This document shows, one piece after another, positions 19,401-26,910 of a DNA stretch of 64,000 nucleotides (the stretch's first letter is position 1; each line of letters starts with the position of its first letter). The position numbers and the translations under genes are program-made. The DNA comes from JAAFHB01 sp963675995. Its GTDB lineage: Bacteria > Bacteroidota > Bacteroidia > Bacteroidales > Prolixibacteraceae. The stretch spans positions 2,728,001 to 2,792,000 of the forward strand of contig CAXXIY010000001.1 of the NCBI GenBank assembly GCA_963675995.2, in the 5' to 3' direction. A model generated the notes under the pieces. It had not been told where the DNA came from. It searched no databases and worked only from the letters and a program-made list of their open reading frames with translations.

Positions 19401-19584
19401 CGAGCCGATAGAGCTCCCTGCAAAAGGGATTGAGGAGGGGAATACTTTAGAACATGAACGGTTACAGATGAGATACCTTGATCTGGACCAGCGAAAAAAT
19501 AATTTTGATGAAGTTCCCCAGGGGTTTCACAAGCTTAATGCAATTGCCGAAGCAATGAGATGTTTACAATGTTCCCGCCGTTAA
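16498..19584 (+). CDS. hydB: HydB/NuoF flavoprotein fused to GltD-like NAD(P)H oxidoreductase (module 1)
   Basis: 1028 residues. Residues about 25-100 form a thioredoxin-like [2Fe-2S] domain (HICYAAGC, GCMGACSLGP). Residues about 150-550 are NuoF/HydB: FMN/NADH loop GLRGRGGGGFPVGLKW, CGEETALMDSVEGKRGEPR, and a [4Fe-4S] site in ESCGKCIPCR near 472. Instead of the usual C-terminal ferredoxin, residues about 560-1010 are a glutamate-synthase-small-subunit-like flavoprotein: CQNACPAGVNVPGY and CGRVCTHPCESKC for two [4Fe-4S] clusters, FAD site IIGAGPSG near 659, pyridine-nucleotide site IGGGSTAIDAA near 788, and terminal CLQCSRR. It likely couples NAD(H), a second NAD(P)H flavin and ferredoxin to the HydA encoded next. 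No frameshift or internal start marks the junction, so it appears to be one polypeptide. Confidence 0.9.
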   Translation: MNISTFKDLEAIKNDFLYKEKQFQFTAHICYAAGCISSDCKEFKEAFIKALESTNLQSKVTIKLTGCMGACSLGPTLIINPGNILYCNLKPVNAAYIVDHHIKKGKIAEKFCYKDPDSGEIIPSLNNIPFFKHQQKIVLKNCGNIDYGSVGEYIAHDGYYALAKVLSSMTANQVIDEIKKSGLRGRGGGGFPVGLKWAFANAVQSDQKYIICNADEGDPGAFMDRSLLEGDAHSVIEGMLIGGYAIGASKGIVYIRAEYPIAVERLTMAIKAARELGLLGKNILMSDFSFDIEIRIGAGAFVCGEETALMDSVEGKRGEPRQKPPYPVQSGLFGKPTVINNVETFGNIASIIFNGSEWFSAIGTEKSKGTKVFALAGDIVQKGLIEVPMGITLGEIIYEVGGGIPRGKSFKVAQTGGPSGGCLTPGHLNTPIDYDSLIQHGAIMGSGGLICADEDTCMVDMARFFMDFVQDESCGKCIPCRIGTKRMLEILERITVGQGKVGDVELLIELGNSIKESAICGLGQTAPNPVLSTIKYFRHEYDEHIRHKYCRSGVCSDLFISPCQNACPAGVNVPGYIALIAAGRVRDAYNLIRQENPFPSICGRVCTHPCESKCRRAQLDEPIAIADLKRYAADYVLNSGEPFMSLIFQKNGKSVAIIGAGPSGLTCGYYLARQGYTVDIYEEKGIAGGILAYGIPEYRLPKEALKKEIDSITQAGINVIYNTKIGTDVTFNELKSKYNAVYIATGTQLSRKIGIEGEEKTGVYHGLDFLRDINLKKNVEVHGVVAVIGGGSTAIDAARSALRLGAQKVHILYRRTKEEMPADKREIEDAIEEGVILHELVAPVRFIGNGAVTRIECVKMKPGRYGKDGRRVPVVVPDSNFKLEIDLAIPAVSQYSDFPFITKAEVGITDWGTFIVDPDTQMTTQAGIFAGGDVARGSDVVITAIADGKNAAKSIDKYLGGKGTLNIGEPIELPAKGIEEGNTLEHERLQMRYLDLDQRKNNFDEVPQGFHKLNAIAEAMRCLQCSRR

Positions 19585-19604
19585 AATGCCGTAATTCAAA
19601 TGCT

Positions 19605-21380
19605 ATGATAAATCTTACCATTAACAATAAAGCAATTCAGGTTGAAGATGGGACTACTATCTTTGAAGCAGCCAAACTAAACAATATTCTGATCCCCCAT
19701 TTTTGCTATATGGAAAATGTCCACCAGATCGGCTCTTGCCGGATATGTGTGGTGGAGGTTGAAGGGGGAAAAACCCTGATGGCCTCGTGTGTAACTGCGG
19801 CAACTGAAGGGATGATCGTTCATACCAACTCCGAGCGTGTTCGCAGTGTCAGAAAGGTGATTTTTGAGTTGATGCTTTCGGACCATCCTAAAGAGTGTCT
19901 GAGTTGCTGGAGAAACCAAAACTGTGAATTACAAGATCTTGGGAATCTTATTCAGTTAACTGAATTCAGGTACGAAGGTGCGAAATCGAAAGATGTGATT
20001 GATAGCTCAAGTCCTTCCATTGTTCGCGACAGCTCGAAATGCATTCTTTGCCGTCGCTGTGTGACAGTTTGTAACGAAATTCAGGGTGTTGGATTGATGA
20101 ACCCGCACCATCGCGGTTTCTCCACTTTTATCGGTCCGTCAGAGGACGAATTACTCGGCGAATCGATTTGCACCAATTGCGGACAGTGCGTTTTGGTTTG
20201 CCCTGTGGGAGCGCTTAAGGAAAAAGATGCGACATCCGTTGTGTGGGATGCCTTATATGACAAATCGAAAACAGTCGTGGTTCAGACAGCTCCTGCCGTG
20301 CGTGCAGCACTGGGGGAAATCTTCTTTTATGATCCTGGGACACTGGTGACAGGTAAGATGGCATCAGCATTGCACCAGCTTGGCTTCGATTACGTCTTCG
20401 ATACCAACTTTGCCGCTGATCTCACCATCATGGAGGAGGGATCGGAGTTTTTGGAAAGGGTGAAAAATACCTTCACTTCAACAGAAGAAAAAGGCGTTTT
20501 GCCAATGATTACAAGCTGTAGTCCTGGCTGGATCAAGTTTATGGAACATAGGTATCCTGACCAGCTAGCTCATTTGTCGAGCTGTAAATCTCCTCATATG
20601 ATGCTTGGCGCTTTGACAAAAAGCTACTTTGCGGAAAAGATGAAGATCGATCCGGCCAACTTGTTTGTTGTCTCAGTAATGCCTTGCACTGCTAAAAAAT
20701 TCGAAATAACCCGACCCGAAATGTACAATGAAGGGTTGGCCAATGTCGATGCAGTGATCACTACACGTGAACTTGGACGGATGATTAAAGATGCCGGAAT
20801 TGATTTCAGGAACCTCCCTGAGGGGGTATTTGACAGTCCGTTAGGTCTTTCAACGGGAGCTGCCGATATCTTTGGTACAACTGGTGGAGTCATGGAAGCT
20901 GCTTTACGTACAGTATATGAATTAGTTACGGGAAGGGAGCTTCCTGTGGTAAAACTTCATATAAAACCACTTTCCGGTTTAACACGAATTAAAACAGCTG
21001 AACTTAAAATTGAAAATGCTTTGCCCCAATTCAGTTATCTCAACGGAGTGACTGTGAAAGTTGCCGTTACCAGCGGGCTGAAAGGGGCGGCAGAGTTGCT
21101 CGAAGAGATCAAAAACGGGACAAGTCCCTACCATTTTATCGAAATTATGGGCTGTCCCGGTGGATGTATCAGTGGTGGCGGACAGCCACGACCCGTTAAT
21201 GATGCGATCAGGACGCGGCGATTGGAGGCCATTTACAGGGAAGATGAAGGGAAGTTAGTTAGGAAATCGCATGAGAATAAGGATGTCATGATCTTGTATC
21301 GTGATTTTCTTGGTGTTCCTTTGGGACATAAATCACATGAACTGCTTCATACGGTTTATACCCAAAGATCTAACAATTAG
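19605..21380 (+). CDS. hydA: [FeFe]-hydrogenase catalytic subunit HydA (module 1)
   Basis: About 591 residues from the ATG at 19605, which begins the ferredoxin strand MINLTINNKAIQV (upstream in-frame codons overlap hydB). N-terminus: [2Fe-2S] plant-type ferredoxin (CYMENV, GSCRICVVEV), His-Cys3 [4Fe-4S] (HPKECLSCWRNQNC) and two [4Fe-4S] (CILCRRCVTVC, CTNCGQCVLVCP). H-cluster motifs: TSCSPGW near residue 303, MPCTAKKFE near 359 and MGCPGGCISGGGQP near 515. The L1 serine variant is common in bifurcating HydA proteins. The protein uses or makes H2 with NADH and ferredoxin electrons. Given the GltD-like partner, it may belong to the glutamate-synthase-linked class called group A4 in HydDB. The HydE, HydF and HydG maturases are not in the window. 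Confidence 0.92.
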   Translation: MINLTINNKAIQVEDGTTIFEAAKLNNILIPHFCYMENVHQIGSCRICVVEVEGGKTLMASCVTAATEGMIVHTNSERVRSVRKVIFELMLSDHPKECLSCWRNQNCELQDLGNLIQLTEFRYEGAKSKDVIDSSSPSIVRDSSKCILCRRCVTVCNEIQGVGLMNPHHRGFSTFIGPSEDELLGESICTNCGQCVLVCPVGALKEKDATSVVWDALYDKSKTVVVQTAPAVRAALGEIFFYDPGTLVTGKMASALHQLGFDYVFDTNFAADLTIMEEGSEFLERVKNTFTSTEEKGVLPMITSCSPGWIKFMEHRYPDQLAHLSSCKSPHMMLGALTKSYFAEKMKIDPANLFVVSVMPCTAKKFEITRPEMYNEGLANVDAVITTRELGRMIKDAGIDFRNLPEGVFDSPLGLSTGAADIFGTTGGVMEAALRTVYELVTGRELPVVKLHIKPLSGLTRIKTAELKIENALPQFSYLNGVTVKVAVTSGLKGAAELLEEIKNGTSPYHFIEIMGCPGGCISGGGQPRPVNDAIRTRRLEAIYREDEGKLVRKSHENKDVMILYRDFLGVPLGHKSHELLHTVYTQRSNN

Positions 21381-21437
21381 GGCAAAATAAGTGCCTGTCG
21401 GAAAAGTTCGTCTATCTTGAACTTTAAATTATTTCAA

Positions 21438-21917
21438 ATGTACCCCGTTTCAGAACTTATTAAAAACCTGGCTGACCAGCATGGTCGGAACAGGCGAAAC
21501 CTGTTGCCTATTCTTCAGGGTGTTGTTGAACAGGAAAAGTACCTTTCTGAATATTCCATGATTGAGATTGCCCGCGAACTCGATCTTCCTGCATCAGAGG
21601 TTTATGGTACTGCAACTTTTTACTCTTTTCTGGAATACAAAAAGATGGGCCGATACATTATTCGTGTCTGCAAAACCATCACCTGTTCCATGAAAGGGAA
21701 AAATCAGATTTTGAAAACAATCGAAGACATGTTGAAAATTAGTGTAGGAGAGACAACTCCTGACGGAAATTTCTCCCTGCTTCAGACCAACTGTCTCGGA
21801 TGTTGTCACCAGGCGCCGGCAATGTTGATCAATTACGATGTCTTCACCGACCTGACGCCTGAAAGAGTCCGCGAAATTCTGACCAGTTACATCAATAAAA
21901 AAGGGAAGGAGGAATAA
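21438..21917 (+). CDS. hydC: HydC/NuoE-like subunit (module 2)
   Basis: 159 residues from the ATG at 21438 (an in-frame TTG at 21417 is less likely). Same fold as the first HydC: helical domain, GTATFYSFLEY, then [2Fe-2S] ligands in CKTITCSMKG and CLGCCHQAPAM. It begins a second hydC-hydB-hydA set 57 bp after the first HydA, so one long transcript is plausible. The paralogues have diverged substantially (different cluster-flanking residues), so this is not a recent duplication. Confidence 0.88.
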   Translation: MYPVSELIKNLADQHGRNRRNLLPILQGVVEQEKYLSEYSMIEIARELDLPASEVYGTATFYSFLEYKKMGRYIIRVCKTITCSMKGKNQILKTIEDMLKISVGETTPDGNFSLLQTNCLGCCHQAPAMLINYDVFTDLTPERVREILTSYINKKGKEE

Positions 21918-23102
21918 ATGGCACCTATTTATCAGCTTAAACGTGTTGATTTCATTTTTAAAGATGAAAACGACTGGAAGCAGATTCTGGTCAACAGCAT
22001 CAACAGGCCTCCCCATGAATTAATTAATGAGTTGATTAGTTCGGAATTAAAGGGGCGGGGGGGAGCCGGTTTTCCTACAGGGTTGAAATGGAAACTTACT
22101 GCAGAGGTCGACGATTCAACCAAATATGTGATTTGCAATGCAGATGAAGGTGAGCCGGGGACTTTTAAGGATCGCGAAATTCTATCGAAGGTGCCATTAA
22201 AGGTATTAACCTCAATGGCCGTCTGCGGACATGTCATAGGGGCGAAAGAGGGATGTATTTACCTGAGAGGGGAATATTTTTTCCTTCAGCCCGAATTGAA
22301 AATGGCGATAGCTGTGTTTGAGGATTATTGCCGGGAGATCAATTTTGATTTTACAATCAGGATCTTTATGGGTAGCGGAGCTTATATCTGTGGCGAAGAG
22401 ACTGCACTTTTTGAATCGATGGAAGGAAAACGAGGCGAACCACGAAATAAACCGCCATTCCCATCCTCTTACGGATATATGGGCAAGCCAACAGTGATTA
22501 ATAATGTAGAAACATTGGCTCACACTTATACAATTTTTGTATATGGAGCCAAACGGTTTTACGATCTGGGCGTTCAATATTCGCGGGGATCGAAATTATT
22601 CTCTGTTTCGGGTGATACCCCTAAACCTGGAATCTATGAGTTGGAGTTAGGAATGAGCCTGGTCGATTTTGTGGATGAATTCGGAGATGGAGACACAAAG
22701 GCGGTTCAGGTTGGCGGTGCCTCCGGATTTTTAGTTCCACGCAAGCGATTTCGGGAAACGGCCATTGGATTCCAGGGGAAGTTGACTGGGATTTCTCTCC
22801 CAACTGGGGGATCTATGATGCTTTTCAATAGCTCGCGTTCCATGTACAATGTGCTAGACAACTATTTGGAATTTTTCAGAGAGGAATCTTGTGGACAATG
22901 CACCCCTTGCCGGGTTGGTTGTCAGCAATTGCTCAATGGGATTAAAGCGGTCAAACGTGGAGCAAAGAATGCCCAGTATCTTGATAAATTGTTGCGACTC
23001 ACTGAAACAATGCAGTATACCGCCAAATGCGGACTTGGTCAGTCAGTTGCCAACTCATTTTCGTCGATTGTTGAGAATTTCAGGGAAGAGATGATTTATT
23101 AA
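21918..23102 (+). CDS. hydB: HydB/NuoF-like flavoprotein, short form (module 2)
   Basis: 394 residues, only the NuoF core. It has the FMN/NADH loop ELKGRGGAGFPTGLKW, CNADEGEPGTFKD, CGEETALFESMEGKRGEPR and [4Fe-4S] ligands in ESCGQCTPCR. It lacks both the N-terminal thioredoxin-like domain and the C-terminal ferredoxin usual in HydB, and the GltD-like domain of its paralogue. A strong Shine-Dalgarno (AAGGAGG) sits within the end of the preceding gene and the start directly abuts its stop, which indicates tight coupling. The missing ferredoxin domains should limit which electron carriers it can use. Confidence 0.88.
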   Translation: MAPIYQLKRVDFIFKDENDWKQILVNSINRPPHELINELISSELKGRGGAGFPTGLKWKLTAEVDDSTKYVICNADEGEPGTFKDREILSKVPLKVLTSMAVCGHVIGAKEGCIYLRGEYFFLQPELKMAIAVFEDYCREINFDFTIRIFMGSGAYICGEETALFESMEGKRGEPRNKPPFPSSYGYMGKPTVINNVETLAHTYTIFVYGAKRFYDLGVQYSRGSKLFSVSGDTPKPGIYELELGMSLVDFVDEFGDGDTKAVQVGGASGFLVPRKRFRETAIGFQGKLTGISLPTGGSMMLFNSSRSMYNVLDNYLEFFREESCGQCTPCRVGCQQLLNGIKAVKRGAKNAQYLDKLLRLTETMQYTAKCGLGQSVANSFSSIVENFREEMIY

Positions 23103-23122
23103 TGCTGTAAGAATGATCTGTT

Positions 23123-24913
23123 ATGGCAAAGAAAATAAAAATAACCATCAATGAGCTGGCGATTGAGATTGAACAGGGAACATCCATTCTGGATGCCGCC
23201 AGACAGGTAGATGTGATCATACCAACTTTGTGCTATCACAAAGACCTCTGTGTGGCGGGTAACTGCAGGGTTTGTGTCGTCGAAATCGTGGGGCAGAAAC
23301 GGTTATCAGCAGCTTGTGCTACCCCGTGCGAGGAAGGGATGGATATCCTAACCAACTCCTTTAAAGTGCGAAACTCGCGTAAACATATTATTGAACTGTT
23401 ACTCTCGGAGCATAATGCCGATTGCACACGATGCTACAAGAATGGGAATTGCGAACTGCAGAAGCTGGCATCCGACTATAAAATTATGACACAGGATTTT
23501 ATCCGCCTGGTGCCATTGAAAAACTACACAATTGACCAATTTTCTCCATCCATCATCAAGGACGACAGCAAATGCATCCGGTGTCAACGATGTGTTAGAA
23601 CCTGCGAAGAGTTACAAGGGGTTAATGCCTTGACTGTAGCTCACAAAGGCGATAGGATGAAAATTTCCACCTTCTTCGATAAACCAATGAATGATGTGAT
23701 CTGTACCAATTGCGGTCAGTGCATCAATCATTGTCCAACGGGCGCGCTGGTCGAAAAGAATTATATCGAAGAAGTATGGGAGGCAATTGCTGATAAGAGT
23801 ATTCACGCCATTGTTCAAACCGCTCCTGCAGTACGTGTTGGTTTAGGTGAAGAATTGGGATTTGAAAATGGAACACGGGTTACGGGTAAAATGGTTGCTG
23901 CATTAAAAAGATTAGGTTTTGACTCCGTTATGGATACCGATTTTTCTGCCGACCTTACTATCATGGAAGAGGGGACTGAATTATTGACAAGGCTAAAAAG
24001 GGCATTGGTCGATCGCGATCCTGAGGTGAAACTTCCTATGGCAACCTCCTGTTCTCCTGGTTGGATCAAATATATCGAGCATATGTATCCCGAATACCTT
24101 GATCACCTTTCATCCTGCAAATCACCCCAGCAAATGTTCGGAGCATTGGCCAAAACATACTATGCCAATTCCCATCACCTCGATCCTGATAAAATTGTTT
24201 CAGTTTCAATCATGCCATGCACTGCGAAGAAGTTTGAATCAAACCGTCCAGAGATGCACGATAGCGGTTACAGAGATGTCGATTATGTGCTGACAACCCG
24301 CGAGTTGGCTATTATGATAAAACAGGCTGGAATTGATTTTAAAAAACTGGAAGATATCCCTTTCGATCGGTTAATGGGTGAATCGACAGGAGCCGGTGTG
24401 ATCTTTGGCGCCACGGGCGGTGTGATGGAGGCGGCTCTGCGTACAGTTTATGAGTTGGTTACAGGGCGTGAGGTGCCATTCAAAAACCTGAATATCATAC
24501 CGGTTCGTGGAATGGATGGGGTGAGAGAGGCCTCGATCAAAATCGAAGATCCATTGGAAGAATGGTCATTTCTGAATGGTATTGAATTGAAATGCGCCGT
24601 TGCACATGGCCTGATCAATGCAAAAAAGGTGATGGATTCAATCATCTCAGGAGAGTCGCACTACCATTTTATTGAGTTTATGGCCTGCCCCGGAGGGTGT
24701 CTGGGTGGAGGTGGTCAACCCATTCCGACCAGTCCAGAGATCCGCCGAAAACGAGCCGAAGCCATTTATGCTGAAGATGAAGGGATGCCGCTTCGGAAAT
24801 CGCACCAAAATCCTGAAATACTCAAAATTTATAACGATTTTCTAATCAAGCCGATGGGCGAAAAATCACATCAGCTTTTACATACTAAATATACACCTAG
24901 GGAAAGGTTTTAA
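23123..24913 (+). CDS. hydA: [FeFe]-hydrogenase catalytic subunit HydA (module 2)
   Basis: 596 residues with the same architecture as the first HydA: [2Fe-2S] (CYHKDLCVAGNCRVC), a cysteine-rich [4Fe-4S] site (HNADCTRCYKNGNC), two [4Fe-4S] (CIRCQRCVRTC, CTNCGQCINHCP) and H-cluster motifs TSCSPGW near 308, MPCTAKKFE near 363 and MACPGGCLGGGGQP near 520. All expected H-cluster cysteines are present. It lies 20 bp after its HydB. The stop overlaps the convergent TauE gene by 4 bp, so no terminator fits between them. Confidence 0.92.
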   Translation: MAKKIKITINELAIEIEQGTSILDAARQVDVIIPTLCYHKDLCVAGNCRVCVVEIVGQKRLSAACATPCEEGMDILTNSFKVRNSRKHIIELLLSEHNADCTRCYKNGNCELQKLASDYKIMTQDFIRLVPLKNYTIDQFSPSIIKDDSKCIRCQRCVRTCEELQGVNALTVAHKGDRMKISTFFDKPMNDVICTNCGQCINHCPTGALVEKNYIEEVWEAIADKSIHAIVQTAPAVRVGLGEELGFENGTRVTGKMVAALKRLGFDSVMDTDFSADLTIMEEGTELLTRLKRALVDRDPEVKLPMATSCSPGWIKYIEHMYPEYLDHLSSCKSPQQMFGALAKTYYANSHHLDPDKIVSVSIMPCTAKKFESNRPEMHDSGYRDVDYVLTTRELAIMIKQAGIDFKKLEDIPFDRLMGESTGAGVIFGATGGVMEAALRTVYELVTGREVPFKNLNIIPVRGMDGVREASIKIEDPLEEWSFLNGIELKCAVAHGLINAKKVMDSIISGESHYHFIEFMACPGGCLGGGGQPIPTSPEIRRKRAEAIYAEDEGMPLRKSHQNPEILKIYNDFLIKPMGEKSHQLLHTKYTPRERF

Positions 24914-25719
24914 GTGTTGATATATAGTGTTTTAATTACATCGAATCCATATCTCAGAATCAAGATCGATACGATGATCAGAAAGAAGATCCGGATAAAA
25001 CCGTTTCCTCTTTTAAGGGCCATTTTGCTCCCGATGATCCCTCCGGCGACATTGAAAACCGCCATCAGAACGGCAATCCCAAGGATATAATTCCCCTGGC
25101 GGATAAAGACGACAAGCGCTGAAATATTCGTCATGCAATTGACGATCTTTGCGTATGCTGATGCCTGTAGAAATTCAAATCCAAGTATTAAAACAAACGC
25201 TAACACGAAAAAACTTCCCGTCCCGGGACCAAAAAAACCATCATAAAATCCGATAACCAATCCGATGATTACTCCAAAGACCATCTGATGTGACAGAGAA
25301 AGGTGTTTTGTTACAACCATTCCGACATTTTTTTTCAGAAAAGTGTATACAGCGATAGCGATTAAAATGATCAGAATGACAGGTTTCAACGTTGTCGGAT
25401 TGATGATACTGACTGTCCTTGCACCAAAATAGGAAGCAATAAAAGACGCTATTGAAATTGCAAACAGCAAACCAAAGTTAAATCTGATACGCCTGGCATA
25501 CTGAATTGCAGCCATGGAGGTTCCAGAAAGCGCCGCAATTTTATTGGTTCCGAAAATGGTTGGCAAAGGAGCATTGGGCATTGTAACCAGCAATGCCGGA
25601 AGCTGTATCAATCCGCCACCCCCGACAACTGCATCGATAAATCCTGCAATAAATGCCAAAACAGATAAACTGATCAAAGTCATCAGGCTATAGTTGGAAA
25701 AAAGGGCGGAAACATCCAT
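24910..25719 (-). CDS. TauE/SafE-family anion exporter
   Basis: 269-residue membrane protein with two four-helix repeats. The first repeat has FIDAVVGGGGLIQLPALL and the second FYDGFFGPGTGSFFVLAF, the glycine-rich signatures of the TauE/SafE (sulfite/sulfonate export) family. It runs convergently to HydA2 with a 4-bp overlap. Given the sulfite reductase genes 12 kb away, sulfite or sulfonate transport is plausible, but the family also carries other organic acids and its substrate cannot be read from sequence. Confidence 0.85.
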   Translation of the reverse strand: MDVSALFSNYSLMTLISLSVLAFIAGFIDAVVGGGGLIQLPALLVTMPNAPLPTIFGTNKIAALSGTSMAAIQYARRIRFNFGLLFAISIASFIASYFGARTVSIINPTTLKPVILIILIAIAVYTFLKKNVGMVVTKHLSLSHQMVFGVIIGLVIGFYDGFFGPGTGSFFVLAFVLILGFEFLQASAYAKIVNCMTNISALVVFIRQGNYILGIAVLMAVFNVAGGIIGSKMALKRGNGFIRIFFLIIVSILILRYGFDVIKTLYINT

Positions 25720-26053
25720 TAGTTAAATCGGTTGATAATCCTTAGATTGTTTGTCAGAAAACAACCTGAATCAGATGTAAATGAAAACCGCTTTTTTTTG
25801 GTTCTCTTTTGTAAAGTTGAATGCGACAAATATAGTGAGAATGTAACATCCGTAATTCCACTCAGTTTTTGATCTGGTACTAATTCTACGATTCTTAAAT
25901 GAAGCTATTCCGGAAATTTTGTAGATACCAAGGATTCTTCCTTTTTAAGACACAATAAAATAACAGGAAAGGCAAAGATAAGTCGGATTAATCTTCTCAT
26001 GCTAAAAAAATCAGGTAATTTAAAGATCTTATTTCATTTAATAGGTTTCTTCG
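25720..26053 (-). other. 334-bp intergenic region
   Basis: No gene seen. On the minus strand a TATATTTG (-7-like, plus coordinates 25827-25834) lies about 108 bp before the TauE start without a good -33. The rest is AT-rich and unexplained. Confidence 0.4.
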
Positions 26054-26770
26054 CTATAAAATATCTGCAACATCAGCTATTTCCACCAGACGGAATTTAT
26101 TGATTATAACTATTCTCCTACCCTGGATTCGGATCAGTTCCTCTTCTTTAAAATCATGCAATAACCTTACCAGCGTGGCAACTGCTGTCCCGACAATGTT
26201 GGCAAAGTCGGCTCTGGTGAGAATGATTTCAACTTCATTGTTGTTATTGAGATCATCCTTGAACTTCTCATGAAGAATCAGCAAAGTAAGCGCCACCCTT
26301 TCTCTTACCGTTTTTTGGGTGATCGTGGCAATAACATTGACCAGTACCCCAAATTCATGACTAAGATTTCGCATCAGCATTTTTGATAATTCATCAAACT
26401 GGTCCAGCAACTTTAGTAATTTGTCCTTTGAAACAAAACCGATGATGGCATCACTTAAGGCGGCAGCCGAATCAGGATACCACTCCTCGCTTAAAAAAGC
26501 GGCGTATCCCAATAACTCTCCTTCGCAACAGACATAAATAATTTGTTCTTTTCCTCCGTTTAGCGACTTATATTTTTTAACCTTCCCTTTTTTTATAAAA
26601 TAGATTCCCGAAGGATAGGTCCCTTCTGTAAATATGTTCTGCCCTTTACTGAACTGCTTTACGATCATTTGGCTCAGGAACTCCTCCCTGATATGATCGG
26701 GTAGTTCCGAGAATGCTGAATCACTATTGAAAATAAATCTTTCTGCTACACTATCGGGTAGGATTGACAT
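26054..26770 (-). CDS. Crp/Fnr-family transcription regulator
   Basis: 238 residues from the ATG at 26770 (a GTG at 26791 is in frame but overlaps the predicted -7 element). N-terminal cyclic-nucleotide-binding-type barrel (FSKGQNIFTEGTYPSGIYFIKKG), dimer helix, and C-terminal winged helix (LTRADFANIVGTAVATLVRLL). The FNR-type cysteine set for an oxygen-sensing cluster is absent; the only cysteines are an adjacent pair at 81-82. In the recognition helix the Glu and Ser of FNR (ExxSR) are Ala and Val, with Arg kept. It is divergently placed to the Ehr operon with an FNR-type palindrome between them, so it probably controls itself and that operon. The effector is unknown. Confidence 0.85.
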   Translation of the reverse strand: MSILPDSVAERFIFNSDSAFSELPDHIREEFLSQMIVKQFSKGQNIFTEGTYPSGIYFIKKGKVKKYKSLNGGKEQIIYVCCEGELLGYAAFLSEEWYPDSAAALSDAIIGFVSKDKLLKLLDQFDELSKMLMRNLSHEFGVLVNVIATITQKTVRERVALTLLILHEKFKDDLNNNNEVEIILTRADFANIVGTAVATLVRLLHDFKEEELIRIQGRRIVIINKFRLVEIADVADIL

Positions 26771-26790
26771 GATGGCATTTGTTAATAGCA

Positions 26791-26820
26791 CAAATCTATT
26801 AAAAAATTGATAAAAATCAA
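26791..26820 (-). promoter_or_regulatory. Promoter of Crp/Fnr regulator gene
   Basis: On the minus strand TTG (plus 26818-26820), a 19-bp spacer and TAGATTTG (plus 26791-26798) reproduce the Bacteroidota -33/-7 consensus. Transcription would begin near 26784, which supports the ATG at 26770 as the start codon. Confidence 0.6.
26807..26820. promoter_or_regulatory. FNR-type palindrome
   Basis: TTGATAAAAATCAA is an exact match to the FNR consensus TTGATnnnnATCAA. It overlaps the -33 element of the regulator gene and lies about 93 bp upstream of the predicted start of Ehr operon transcription. That arrangement suits autorepression plus activation. Confidence 0.65.
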
Positions 26821-26869
26821 GTTTTAGGTTGATTTAAGTTGTATTTTTAAAACTATAAATTGTCTAATC

Positions 26870-26900
26870 TTGCAGTTATAAAATCGGATGATTATTTTTG
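26870..26900 (+). promoter_or_regulatory. Candidate promoter of Ehr operon
   Basis: TTG (26870-26872), a 20-bp spacer and TATTTTTG (26893-26900). Transcription would start near 26907, just before the ATG at 26911, giving an almost leaderless message; an internal ATG at 26938 is the alternative start. Confidence 0.45.
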
Positions 26901-26910
26901 GTTAGTTGAT

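Noticed and set aside
26860..26910. TTG start for the first Ehr subunit
   Set aside because: It would lie upstream of the predicted transcription start; the ATG at 26911 fits better.
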